Of a stretch of 15,911 nucleotides of DNA, positions 1-8,006 are shown one piece after another; within the stretch, counting starts at the first letter, position 1, and the number at the start of each line of letters is the position of its first letter. Below the pieces are notes generated by a model, which worked only from the letters and a program-made list of their open reading frames with translations, had not been told where the DNA came from and made no database searches. Both the position numbers and the translations under genes were made by a program. The stretch is from positions 1 through 15,911 of the forward strand of contig CAZEBF010000019.1 of the NCBI GenBank assembly GCA_964510235.1. The letters run 5' to 3'. The stretch comes from CAYUUR01 sp964510235 (GTDB taxonomy: Bacteria > Patescibacteriota > Saccharimonadia > Saccharimonadales > CAYUUR01).

Positions 1-54
<54 letters not shown>

Positions 55-205
55 AGAATGTGATTCTTAGCATCAGTGTAAAACTGACTTACAAAAAACA
101 ATTCATGCCCTGATAAAGTTCAGGGCGAACTGACGTTGATTTGCACTACATAAGTTTTTAAAGTTCTGTGCTTGAGGGACACTTTAATAGAGGTCCCAAA
201 AAGCT
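55..205 (-). other. pre-16S rRNA leader with short hairpins
   Basis: About 150 bases lie between the predicted rRNA transcription start (~205) and mature 16S. Perfect short hairpins are visible. AAGAAT/ATTCTT at 54-59 and 63-68 sits right at the 16S 5' end. TCAGT/ACTGA is at 73-77 and 83-87. GCCCTGA/TCAGGGC is at 107-113 and 120-126. GGGAC/GTCCC is at 176-180 and 193-197. Such leaders normally carry processing sites and antitermination signals, but I found no convincing boxA. The matching 3' side of the 16S processing stem would lie outside the window. Confidence 0.6.
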
Positions 206-211
206 CATACA

Positions 212-240
212 ATCGTACAGGGAGAGATTATTACTGTCAA
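212..240 (-). promoter_or_regulatory. rRNA operon promoter (sigma-70 type)
   Basis: On the minus strand a perfect -35 TTGACA (235-240) is followed after 17 bases by TACGAT (212-217), matching the TATAAT consensus at 4 of 6 positions. Transcription would start near 205. Its position upstream of 16S and the A-rich tract behind it fit a strong rRNA promoter. Confidence 0.85.
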
Positions 241-271
241 GTGTTTTCTTAGGTGTTTTCTGACCTTTTTT
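241..271. repeat. phased A-tracts and 9-base direct repeat behind the rRNA promoter
   Basis: GTGTTTTCT occurs at 241-249 and again at 253-261, a 12-base period directly abutting the -35 box. T-runs (A-runs on the promoter strand) lie at 244-247, 256-259 and 266-271, roughly one helical turn apart. By analogy with rRNA promoters this could be an UP element, intrinsically curved DNA, or a tandem activator site. Confidence 0.5.
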
Positions 272-324
272 GTTGTTATTTAAGCATCAGCATAATAGTC
301 ATACCGTGCCAGTGCTTGCCTCGC

Positions 325-984
325 CTAAGCCCGAAGCAGATATTCGGCTACATGCTCGAGAGCTTCAGAGTCAACAAATGGTGCCGCAGACTCGACAATT
401 GTCATAATCGAACTGCATTCATTATCATCGAGGTAATGAATGACATCGGGTCTCGCATTTTTTATGCCTACTAGCATAGCTTCAGGTGCATACATCGCTT
501 CGGAGGCATACAACCCCGCATAGAAGGTATGCACCATCGCTGGTGGCCCCTCATGACTGGCTGTTACCAAAAATCGGTTCTTCTCATAATACGGTTCGAA
601 ATGATGAGAGGGATCAAGAACTTCATCGATTATTTCATCTGGAATATAAGGCTGCCCGCCACGATACAGATGCACAAACATTCCAACCGATTCTTCAGCC
701 TCATCTTCGTAATGTCCTTTACCAAGTAGACCAAGGCTCACTTCATCAGCGCCCCACAATCTTGTTGGGAACTTAGGTGACTGTTTGGAGTAAGGCAAGA
801 GGCGTTGCGTTTCTATACCAAGGTAATAGACATCGCCTCGGTCTGTAAGCCATTGTTTTTCAAATTCAGACAAAGATAATGACGCTAACGCTGGAGCTAG
901 TAGCCGTTCTCTCATTTGCGCAACATGACGAGCAAACACCAGTCTTGGTTGCAACTCCGGTTTAAATCGTTCCAAATCACTCAT
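325..984 (-). CDS. hypothetical protein, 219 aa, function unknown
   Basis: I do not recognise the family. The protein begins MSDLERFKPELQPRL and ends HVAEYLLRA. It has no signal peptide or membrane segment and should be cytoplasmic. It is acidic towards the C-terminus and rich in aromatic residues in the middle (FEPYYEKNRF). The open frame extends upstream into the end of gyrA, but that part would be low-complexity Lys/Ser/Pro sequence antisense-free of any conserved look. The ATG at 984 is chosen because a promoter (994-1022) ends just upstream of it. No Shine-Dalgarno is present, so translation of a nearly leaderless mRNA is likely. It lies 40 bases downstream of gyrA on the same strand, and read-through from gyrBA is possible. 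No terminator is seen between it and the rRNA promoter. The long, gap-free frame and in-frame promoter make it a real gene. Confidence 0.75.
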   Translation of the reverse strand: MSDLERFKPELQPRLVFARHVAQMRERLLAPALASLSLSEFEKQWLTDRGDVYYLGIETQRLLPYSKQSPKFPTRLWGADEVSLGLLGKGHYEDEAEESVGMFVHLYRGGQPYIPDEIIDEVLDPSHHFEPYYEKNRFLVTASHEGPPAMVHTFYAGLYASEAMYAPEAMLVGIKNARPDVIHYLDDNECSSIMTIVESAAPFVDSEALEHVAEYLLRA

Positions 985-993
985 TATTTGTAT

Positions 994-1022
994 ATAATAA
1001 CATGTAAAATGAGTTTTGCCAA
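994..1022 (-). promoter_or_regulatory. promoter of the 219-aa gene, near-leaderless
   Basis: Minus-strand TTGGCA (1017-1022), a 17-base spacer and TATTAT (994-999), each one mismatch from consensus. The expected start at about 987 leaves only 2-5 bases before the ATG at 984. The -35 box lies just past the gyrA stop codon. Confidence 0.6.
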
Positions 1023-1024
1023 TA

Positions 1025-3634
1025 CTATTCGGCGGCGATGACTTCGGCGACTTCTTCGTCGTCATCTTCTGGGTCGGCGACGTGTTTAACGAGGGCCAGT
1101 GAGGCAACAGAGTCTTTGTCATTCATGCGCATGATACGGACACCTTGGGTGGCACGTCCGAGGGCAGGAATATCCTTGAGGCCGAGTCGAATCGTCTGAC
1201 CTTGGGTTGAGATAATGATTACCTCGTCTTCTTCATCGGTCAGAGCTTTCACGCCCATCAGCTTACCAGTCTTGGTGTTGACCACTGCAGAACGAATACC
1301 AACGCCACCACGAGCGTGGGCTGTGAACTGAGCGATCTTGGTGCGCTTACCATAGCCATACTCACTGATAACAAAGATGTTGGTGTCTTCAGATACCACA
1401 TCCATGCCAATCACCTGATCACCGGCTCGCAAACGGATACCACGGACGCCGCGTGACACACGGCCCATTGGTCGCACGTCTTTTTCGTGGAAGCGAATAG
1501 CCTGACCTTGTGAGGTCGAGATAACAACTTCGCGGTCGCCATCGGTCATACGAATCCAACGCAGTTCATCGCCGTCATCGAGGTTAATAGCAATCAAACC
1601 GCTCTGGCGCACGTTCTTGTACTGCTCAAAGGCGGTCTTCTTGACCACACCGCGTACGGTACACATCATCAGGAAGCCCTTTTCATCGGTCTTTGAGATG
1701 TTAAAGATTGAACTCACCTTCTCTTCTGGTTGCAGCTGCAACAGGTTAACAATTGCTACGCCCTTGGCACTCAGAGAAGCTGCTGGGACCTCGTAGGTCT
1801 TCAGACGGAACACGCGACCCTTATTGGTAAAGAACAGAAGGTAGTCATGCGTAGAAGCGTTCACAACGTGTTCGATGACGTCCTCTTCTCTAGTTGCCAT
1901 GCCACGCTTACCCTTACCACCGCGACCTTGCTTACGGTATTCGGCAATCGAACTACGCTTGATGTAATTAGCGCTGGTGAGTGTAACCGCCACTTGCTCA
2001 TCAGGGATAAGGTCTTCATCGCCCAACTTGCCGAGCTCTTGTGGCACTACTTTAGTACGACGATCGTCGCCAAACTGTTTTTTGAGCTCTAAGATCTCGT
2101 CTTTGATGATGGCCAGAATCTTCTTCTCATCAGCCAAGATACTTTCCAGCTGTTTGATCAGAGCCATTAACTCGTTGAGTTCATCTTCGATCTTCTTGCG
2201 CTCCAGGCCAGCCAGTGTGCGCAGTTGCATTGCCAAAATAGCTCGTGCCTGAATCTCAGACAGCTTGAACTTCTTGATCAGGTTGGCTTGAGCTTCTTCG
2301 GTGGTCTGTGAGGCACGAATGGTCGCAATTACTTCATCGATGTTATCGAGAGCAATCTTAAGTCCTTCCAGCACATGAGCGCGTTCCTTGGCCTTACGCA
2401 GTTCGTACTCTGTACGACGGCGCACCACGTTCATGCGGTGCTTGATGTACTCCTGTAAGATGTCTTGTAGGCCCAGCACACGCGGCTGAATACCGTCAAT
2501 CAGCGCCAGCATGTTGTAGTGGAATGACGTCTGTAGTGGTGTTAGCTTATAGAGTTGGTTAAGGATCTTCTTTGGATAGGCGTCTTTCTTGAGGTCAACT
2601 ACAATCCGCACGGTACCACGAGCGGTTTCATCGCGGAGATCAGATACGCCGGTAATCTTCTTTTCCTTAACCAGATCAGCAATCTTTAGGATCAGCGTCT
2701 CTTTGTTGAGCGCATACGGAATTTCGGTGATGATAATGCTGTGTTTGCCCTTGTTGCCTTCTTCGATATTGGCGACACCTCTGACAACCACACCGCCCTT
2801 ACCCGTGGCAAAGGCTGTTCGAATGGAATCTTTACCATAGACGATACCGCCTGTTGGGAAGTCTGGACCTTGCACGTGCTGCAGCAAATCATCCAGGGTG
2901 GCAGCTGGGTTATCAATCAGCTCAACAATGGCGTCAACGATTTCACTCAGGTTGTGCGGCGGAATATTAGTAGCCATACCAACGGCGATACCCATCTGAC
3001 CGTTCAGTAATAGGTTTGGCAAGCGAGCCGGCAAAACTTCTGGTTCTTTTTCGCTACCATCGTAGTTATCACGGAATGGCACGGTTTCTTTATCGATATC
3101 TTCGAGTAATGCCAAACCAGCTTTGGCCATGCGGGCCTCTGTATAACGTTGAGCAGCTGGTGGATCACCGTCCATCGAACCAAAGTTACCCTGACCATCC
3201 ACTAACAGATAGCGGGTAGACCAGTCCTGAGCCAAACGCACCATAGCATCATAAATCGCCACATCACCGTGCGGGTGGTACTTACCCATCACATCACCAG
3301 TGATACGAGCACTCTTGACGTACTTGCTGCCTGGCTTCCAGCCGTTTTTCTCCATAGAGTACAAAATACGGCGATGCACTGGCTTGAGGCCGTCACGCAC
3401 ATCTGGCAAGGCTCGGGCCACAATCACACTCATCGAGTAGGTCAGGTAGCTGTGCTCCATGACGTTTTCGACGGTACGCAACTCTACTGTACGAGAGTGA
3501 TCAACATTCTCGAGTATCTCGGTCTGGCCATCGGCGCTGCCCAGTGGCTTTATGGCACTTACTGGAGAAGTGTCTTCTGTACTCTCGGGAGCAATGCTTT
3601 TTTCTTCTTGGGTGTTTTCGTCGTTATTATCCAT
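1025..3634 (-). CDS. gyrA: DNA gyrase subunit A
   Basis: GyrA breaks and rejoins DNA in the A2B2 gyrase that introduces negative supercoils. Numbered from the start chosen here (869 aa), the catalytic tyrosine is Tyr164 in AAQRYTEARM. The breakage-reunion domain runs to about residue 510, with a long coiled coil around 400-500. The C-terminal beta-pinwheel carries a GyrA box, QGRGGKG at about 569-575, which marks gyrase rather than topoisomerase IV. The protein ends in an acidic tail. Start: the ATG at 3634 has GAGG eight bases upstream. In-frame ATGs at 3652 and 3664 (the latter overlapping gyrB by 8 bases) lack a clear Shine-Dalgarno, and the extra 10 residues are not conserved. The first ~45 residues are low-complexity. 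Oddity: the quinolone-determining region reads GKYHPHGDVAIYD, with Val125 where E. coli has Ser83; the Asp87 equivalent is kept. It lies 22 bases after gyrB and is presumably co-transcribed. Confidence 0.98.
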   Translation of the reverse strand: MDNNDENTQEEKSIAPESTEDTSPVSAIKPLGSADGQTEILENVDHSRTVELRTVENVMEHSYLTYSMSVIVARALPDVRDGLKPVHRRILYSMEKNGWKPGSKYVKSARITGDVMGKYHPHGDVAIYDAMVRLAQDWSTRYLLVDGQGNFGSMDGDPPAAQRYTEARMAKAGLALLEDIDKETVPFRDNYDGSEKEPEVLPARLPNLLLNGQMGIAVGMATNIPPHNLSEIVDAIVELIDNPAATLDDLLQHVQGPDFPTGGIVYGKDSIRTAFATGKGGVVVRGVANIEEGNKGKHSIIITEIPYALNKETLILKIADLVKEKKITGVSDLRDETARGTVRIVVDLKKDAYPKKILNQLYKLTPLQTSFHYNMLALIDGIQPRVLGLQDILQEYIKHRMNVVRRRTEYELRKAKERAHVLEGLKIALDNIDEVIATIRASQTTEEAQANLIKKFKLSEIQARAILAMQLRTLAGLERKKIEDELNELMALIKQLESILADEKKILAIIKDEILELKKQFGDDRRTKVVPQELGKLGDEDLIPDEQVAVTLTSANYIKRSSIAEYRKQGRGGKGKRGMATREEDVIEHVVNASTHDYLLFFTNKGRVFRLKTYEVPAASLSAKGVAIVNLLQLQPEEKVSSIFNISKTDEKGFLMMCTVRGVVKKTAFEQYKNVRQSGLIAINLDDGDELRWIRMTDGDREVVISTSQGQAIRFHEKDVRPMGRVSRGVRGIRLRAGDQVIGMDVVSEDTNIFVISEYGYGKRTKIAQFTAHARGGVGIRSAVVNTKTGKLMGVKALTDEEDEVIIISTQGQTIRLGLKDIPALGRATQGVRIMRMNDKDSVASLALVKHVADPEDDDEEVAEVIAAE

Positions 3635-3656
3635 CGTGGTGTCCTCAGCCATATCT

Positions 3657-5615
3657 TTATACATCCAAATCTTTCACGAACTTAGCATGCGTGGTAATAA
3701 AGTTCTTGCGCAGTTCTACCTCTGAGCCCATCAGCTTATTAAAGATAGCGTCGGCTTTCTCGGCATCATCCAAACGTACCTGAATCAGTACGCGGTTCTC
3801 TGGGTTCATAGTAGTTTCCCATAACTGGTCGGCATCCATTTCACCAAGACCTTTATAGCGTTGAATATCTGATAGACCAGCTTGACGCTTGCGGTCATCT
3901 TTTGGATCAACCTTGGTGCCGCGCTCTTTGCGCTCTGCAATCAGTTCATCTACCAAGCGATCACGCTCTTCATCGCTGTAGGCGTAGACACGCTTGTTGC
4001 TAGCGCCCTTTAGCAAGAACAGTGGAGGTTTGGCCAGATATAGATAGCCGCCATCGATGATCGGTCGCATGTGTCGGAAGAAGAATGTCAGCAGTAGCGT
4101 ACTAATGTGGCTACCATCGACGTCGGCGTCAGTCATGATGATAATACGGTGGTAACGGAGGCCATCCATACTAAACTGCTCTTCGATGCCTACACCCAAG
4201 GCCTTAATGAGTGTCACGATTTCGTTGTTGGCTAGCATCTTGTCCAGACGAGCGCGCTCCACGTTAAGCACTTTACCTCTGAGGGGCAAGATTGCTTGGG
4301 TCTTGCTATCGCGACCACTCTTAGCTGAGCCACCGGCTGAGTCACCCTCTACGATGTAGAGTTCTGAGTTTTCTGGGCTCTTGCTTGAACAGTCAGCCAA
4401 CTTACCTGGCAAGCCAGAGCCTTCCAGGACACCTTTACGGATGATGTTGTCGCGGGCTGCACGAGCAGCTTTACGAGCACGTGCCGCAAGGAGTCCTTTA
4501 CCGACAATCTTCCTTGCCACCGTTGGATGCTCTTCAAGATAATAGTTAAGGTATTCGGTCATGACCTGTTCTACCTGGCCACGCACCTCTGGGTTACCCA
4601 GCTTGTTCTTAGTCTGACCCTCAAACTGTGGGTCTGGAATCTTCACCAAGATAACTGCTGTGATACCTTCTCGCGTATCTTCACCACTGAGGTTTTCTTC
4701 TTTTTCCTTAATCAAACCGTTCTTGCGGGCGTAATCATTAATAACGCGAGTTAACGCTGAGCGAAAACCAGTCATGTGTGAGCCACCGTCAGGGTTAACC
4801 ACGTTGTTAGCGAAGGCCTTGATGGTTTCGCTGTAAGCGTCGGTATACTGCAGGGCGATTTCTACTTGTGTGTCAGCAACTTGCTTATCGACATAAAAGA
4901 CATCTTCATCAACGACATCTTTACCCACGTTTAGGTGCTTAACGTACGATTTAATGCCGCCTTCGAAGTAAAAGCTACAACGTTCGCCGCTCTTCTCATC
5001 TGTTATAGATGTTCGAATACCTTTTGTAAGGTAAGCCGAGTGTCGCAATCGATCAAGGATAGTCTGATAGTTCAGTTTGGTGGTTTCAAAGATAGTTGCA
5101 TCAGGGTAAAAGATAATTTCAGTACCAGTTTTGTCGGTTTTTCCAATCACTTTGAGGTCTGCAACTGGCACGCCGGTTTCATATGTCTGCTCATGCAACT
5201 TGCCATTCAGATGTACGCGCACAATTAGTTTGGTAGATAGTGCGTTCACCACGCTCACACCAACACCGTGCAAACCACCTGATACCTTATAACCACCACC
5301 ATCAAACTTACCGCCAGCGTGCAATACAGTTAAGACTGTCTCTACAGTACTTTTACCAGTTTTTGGGTGAATGTCTGTTGGGATACCACGACCGTCATCA
5401 GTTACCAGTACGCCACCATCAGCTTGAAGCGTCACCGCTACCTCTGTGGCATGACCTGCCAAGGCTTCATCGATACCGTTATCAACAATTTCCCATACTA
5501 AGTGGTGCAGTCCCTCAACACCCGTACTACCGATATACATACCGGGACGTTTACGGACTGGCTCCAGCCCTTCGAGAACCTGAATCTGATCAGCATTGTA
5601 TTTTTGTTTGCTCAC
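3657..5615 (-). CDS. gyrB: DNA gyrase subunit B
   Basis: GyrB is the ATPase subunit of gyrase. The 652 aa match the short bacterial form without the large insert of E. coli GyrB. The GHKL ATPase domain has the catalytic Glu42 and Asn46 in WEIVDNGIDEA, Asp73 in VTDDGRG, and the glycine-rich lid HGVGVSVVNA. The transducer QTK loop is at 334-336 (GQTKNK). The TOPRIM domain has EGDSAGGSAK (Glu424) and TDADVDGSH (Asp496, 498, 500). The C-terminal GyrA-binding part has QRYKGLGEMDADQLWETT. The start codon is GTG, with GAGGG nine bases upstream. A promoter with a perfect -10 lies 55 bases upstream. It is the first gene of the gyrB-gyrA unit. Confidence 0.98.
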   Translation of the reverse strand: MSKQKYNADQIQVLEGLEPVRKRPGMYIGSTGVEGLHHLVWEIVDNGIDEALAGHATEVAVTLQADGGVLVTDDGRGIPTDIHPKTGKSTVETVLTVLHAGGKFDGGGYKVSGGLHGVGVSVVNALSTKLIVRVHLNGKLHEQTYETGVPVADLKVIGKTDKTGTEIIFYPDATIFETTKLNYQTILDRLRHSAYLTKGIRTSITDEKSGERCSFYFEGGIKSYVKHLNVGKDVVDEDVFYVDKQVADTQVEIALQYTDAYSETIKAFANNVVNPDGGSHMTGFRSALTRVINDYARKNGLIKEKEENLSGEDTREGITAVILVKIPDPQFEGQTKNKLGNPEVRGQVEQVMTEYLNYYLEEHPTVARKIVGKGLLAARARKAARAARDNIIRKGVLEGSGLPGKLADCSSKSPENSELYIVEGDSAGGSAKSGRDSKTQAILPLRGKVLNVERARLDKMLANNEIVTLIKALGVGIEEQFSMDGLRYHRIIIMTDADVDGSHISTLLLTFFFRHMRPIIDGGYLYLAKPPLFLLKGASNKRVYAYSDEERDRLVDELIAERKERGTKVDPKDDRKRQAGLSDIQRYKGLGEMDADQLWETTMNPENRVLIQVRLDDAEKADAIFNKLMGSEVELRKNFITTHAKFVKDLDV

Positions 5616-5669
5616 TAGTAACTACCCTCTCTCAAATCTACCTGTTAGTTTCCCCACTCGTTAGGATTT

Positions 5670-5698
5670 ATTATAGCCTAAGCGAGAATTCTACACAA
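5670..5698 (-). promoter_or_regulatory. gyrBA promoter
   Basis: Minus-strand TTGTGT (5693-5698), a 17-base spacer and a perfect TATAAT (5670-5675). It gives a leader of about 50 bases before the GTG start of gyrB. The weak -35 is the main doubt. Confidence 0.6.
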
Positions 5699-5789
5699 CT
5701 TCTTAAAAAGACTTGTTTGAACACACGGTTTCATGGTTCAATAAGCAGTAGCATTATATACAAAGTGCATAAAAAATAAAGAAAAAATT

Positions 5790-7418
5790 ATGTTTAACAG
5801 ATTGATCGCCAACTTACCGTTCAATCCCAGCTTAATCAACCAAGTGGGGTTCTATAGCAAACGCTTGCGTAAAGAAGCGTCTATTCGACGTCTGGGCTTT
5901 GCATTTATGGCGCTCACATTTCTTGTTCAGCTGTTTGCTGTGATGGCCCCACCGGAGGCTTCTTTTGCCAAACCGCCCAATGACGTCATACCAAACGGCT
6001 TCTCAACCCAAGGCGAAGCAGTTAATCACTGTAATCGTAACGACTACAACTTCAAACAGATCGTTGGACACTTCGGTATCGACTGTGAAGATATCTATTT
6101 TGGCTCGGTCGAGACTATAAGTGTTCGCGCCCACAACGGTAACCTGTACTCCATGGGGCGTGTGCCGTATAGCAAACCTGGTGAAGTCGGCGTCAACATC
6201 GATGGCGTTGGCCAATTATACATGCGACCACTTACTTCTGTAATGAACAGTTCAACCACTAAAGTTATATCTGGTCGAACAGCAAACGGCACGACCTTCT
6301 ATCTGATGTTCAACTGTGGCAACGTGGTGCTTGTCGGTCCGCCAACCATTCCATCACCTCCACCACCGCCTCCACCACCGCCACCAGCCCCAGTAAAAGT
6401 AGTTGCTTGTGGCGATTTACTAATGAGCGTCAGTAATGGTGCGACCGTAAGTGCTGGCTCAACCATCAGCTTGACCGGACGTGCAGTTGGCCGCAACTTA
6501 CCTCCTAACGAGAGTGTCAGCATGTATTACGAGATGTCTAACAAGGCGACAGGCGCCAGGATTGGCTTTATGCAAGAGGCCCAAGGTGTACCATTCGTCA
6601 ATGAATTGGCGACCGATAGTACATCACGTACATTTAGACTTGATAACGAGGGTGAATATCAATTCAAGCTCATCGTTAAGTATGATTCCAGCACTAAAGA
6701 CGCTCTCTTTAACGGCCTCAACCGTTGTGCCAAAGATATCACCGTCAAGACGACTGATGCCTGCCCAGAAGTACCTGGTGAACAGACCAGCTCTGAACAA
6801 TGTTATGTCTGTCCTGAAGGCGAAGACGACTCGTTCTGCTTGGTCCTTAGCAAAAAAGCTAGCAACCAAACACAGAATATCGCGGACGCTAACGATACAG
6901 TGGCTAACCCTGGCGACACAGTCACCTACACGCTCATGGTCAAGAATGATAATGAACGTGAGTTCAAGGACTTTGTCGTAGAAGAACCAATCTCTGACAT
7001 CTTAGAGTACGCTGACGTGGTTGATCTGCACGGTGGCGAGCAAGAAACCATCGAAGGTATCGTCACAGTACGCTGGCCAGAAACAGACATTCCTGCCAAA
7101 GGCACCATCGAAAAGAAACTGACTATCCGCATCAAAGATCCACTACCAAAGACAAACACCCCTTCCTCTGACCCATCTTCTTACGACATGATGCTGACTA
7201 ATGTGTACGGCAACAAGGTTAACATCAAACTACCGCCAAACGTACCAAAAACTACCGAACAAGTCGTTACTAACCTGCCGAACACTGGTCCTGCCGAAAA
7301 CATGGCGATTGCTGGTACGCTGACCATCTTTATCGGTTACTTCTTTGCCCGTAGCCGCCTAATGAAGAAAGAGCTCGATATCGTACGCACTGAATACAAC
7401 ACAGGAGGAATCGCATGA
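5790..7418 (+). CDS. cell-surface protein with DUF11-like domain, poly-Pro linker and LPNTG sorting signal
   Basis: Predicted secreted and surface-anchored, 542 aa. A basic N-terminus (KRLRKEASIRR) leads into one hydrophobic segment at about 37-53, followed by SFA at 58-60, a plausible signal-peptidase site. An extracellular domain with Cys81, 99 and 176 ends in a run of Pro around 188-201. A second domain follows, then a Cys-rich stretch (Cys313, 325, 338, 341, 350). A DUF11-like beta domain covers roughly 353-480 (VANPGDTVTYTLMVKN). The C-terminus has LPNTG at 496-500, a hydrophobic helix and RSRLMKK, a sortase-type signal, but with an unusually long tail of about 20 residues after the helix. 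The A/T-rich start region has only a weak Shine-Dalgarno. The last bases overlap the next gene (ATGA), so the two are translationally coupled. No sortase gene is in the window. The surface role is inferred from architecture; the binding partner is unknown. Confidence 0.85.
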   Translation: MFNRLIANLPFNPSLINQVGFYSKRLRKEASIRRLGFAFMALTFLVQLFAVMAPPEASFAKPPNDVIPNGFSTQGEAVNHCNRNDYNFKQIVGHFGIDCEDIYFGSVETISVRAHNGNLYSMGRVPYSKPGEVGVNIDGVGQLYMRPLTSVMNSSTTKVISGRTANGTTFYLMFNCGNVVLVGPPTIPSPPPPPPPPPPAPVKVVACGDLLMSVSNGATVSAGSTISLTGRAVGRNLPPNESVSMYYEMSNKATGARIGFMQEAQGVPFVNELATDSTSRTFRLDNEGEYQFKLIVKYDSSTKDALFNGLNRCAKDITVKTTDACPEVPGEQTSSEQCYVCPEGEDDSFCLVLSKKASNQTQNIADANDTVANPGDTVTYTLMVKNDNEREFKDFVVEEPISDILEYADVVDLHGGEQETIEGIVTVRWPETDIPAKGTIEKKLTIRIKDPLPKTNTPSSDPSSYDMMLTNVYGNKVNIKLPPNVPKTTEQVVTNLPNTGPAENMAIAGTLTIFIGYFFARSRLMKKELDIVRTEYNTGGIA

Positions 7419-7990
7419 GTGAAAAGCTAATTCACCCCCACGAGCGTCGCGGCGAGCTTGGTCCGGAAGACAATAGTCATGAGCAGCACGAAGTCAATGC
7501 TGACCGTAATCATGAACGTGCCCATGAAATTAGACACGAAGCTGCCGAGAGACTACCTGAACTGCAGCACGACGCAAAAGAACGCGCCAAAAGCTTGCAT
7601 GAAGTCACCGTTGAGCGTGAAGAAACTGAGTCAGAAGTACCCCGTGGCGCGATTGACCACTCAGTCAAAGAAGCTGCTCGCCGCCGTGTCATGAGACGCG
7701 TACAAAAGCAGTTACGGCCCGACGAACGCTTGCTCAGCAAGTTCACCCATAATCCGGTAGTTGACGCAGCAAGCCGTGCCGCTGAAAAGACCGTTGCTCG
7801 CCCATCTGGGCTGCTAGGCGGCAGTATCATCGCTTTCTTAGGCAGTAGCGCCTACCTATGGATCGCGCGTCACTACGGCTACGACTATAATTATCTCTTG
7901 TTTTTCATCTTGTTTGTTGGCGGCTTTGCCGTTGGCATGACATTAGAAGTGTTGTCACATACCTTGCGACACCGCAAAACTCGCTCGTAA
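7415..7990 (+). CDS. His/Glu-rich membrane protein, 191 aa, function unknown
   Basis: The start overlaps the preceding stop by 4 bases (ATGA) and has a strong Shine-Dalgarno, AGGAGG, just upstream. The first ~125 residues are highly charged and probably helical, with nine histidines before residue 63. His33, 37 and 41 are spaced four apart in HERAHEIRHE. Two hydrophobic segments follow, at about 132-150 and 158-180, and the tail is short and basic (RHRKTRS). The likely topology is a cytoplasmic N-domain, a helical hairpin in the membrane and a cytoplasmic C-end. I do not recognise the family. Coupling suggests it works with the LPNTG protein, perhaps in its membrane placement. It ends 16 bases from the convergent ATPase gene, with no clear terminator between. 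Confidence 0.8.
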   Translation: MSEKLIHPHERRGELGPEDNSHEQHEVNADRNHERAHEIRHEAAERLPELQHDAKERAKSLHEVTVEREETESEVPRGAIDHSVKEAARRRVMRRVQKQLRPDERLLSKFTHNPVVDAASRAAEKTVARPSGLLGGSIIAFLGSSAYLWIARHYGYDYNYLLFFILFVGGFAVGMTLEVLSHTLRHRKTRS

Positions 7991-8006
7991 GTTACTGGTA
8001 CGCTAG

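Noticed and set aside
985..1122. 46-residue N-terminal extension of the 219-aa protein into gyrA
   Set aside because: The added stretch is Ser/Lys/Pro-rich sequence read from the gyrA acidic tail in another frame. The promoter at 994-1022 lies downstream of that start.
1730..3685. Plus-strand frames opposite gyrA
   Set aside because: They are antisense shadows of a strongly conserved gene.
7412..7420. Possible recoding of TGA as glycine, as in some CPR groups
   Set aside because: The surface-protein gene ends at TGA overlapping a well-supported ATG with a strong Shine-Dalgarno, and its C-terminus is already complete, so the standard code fits.
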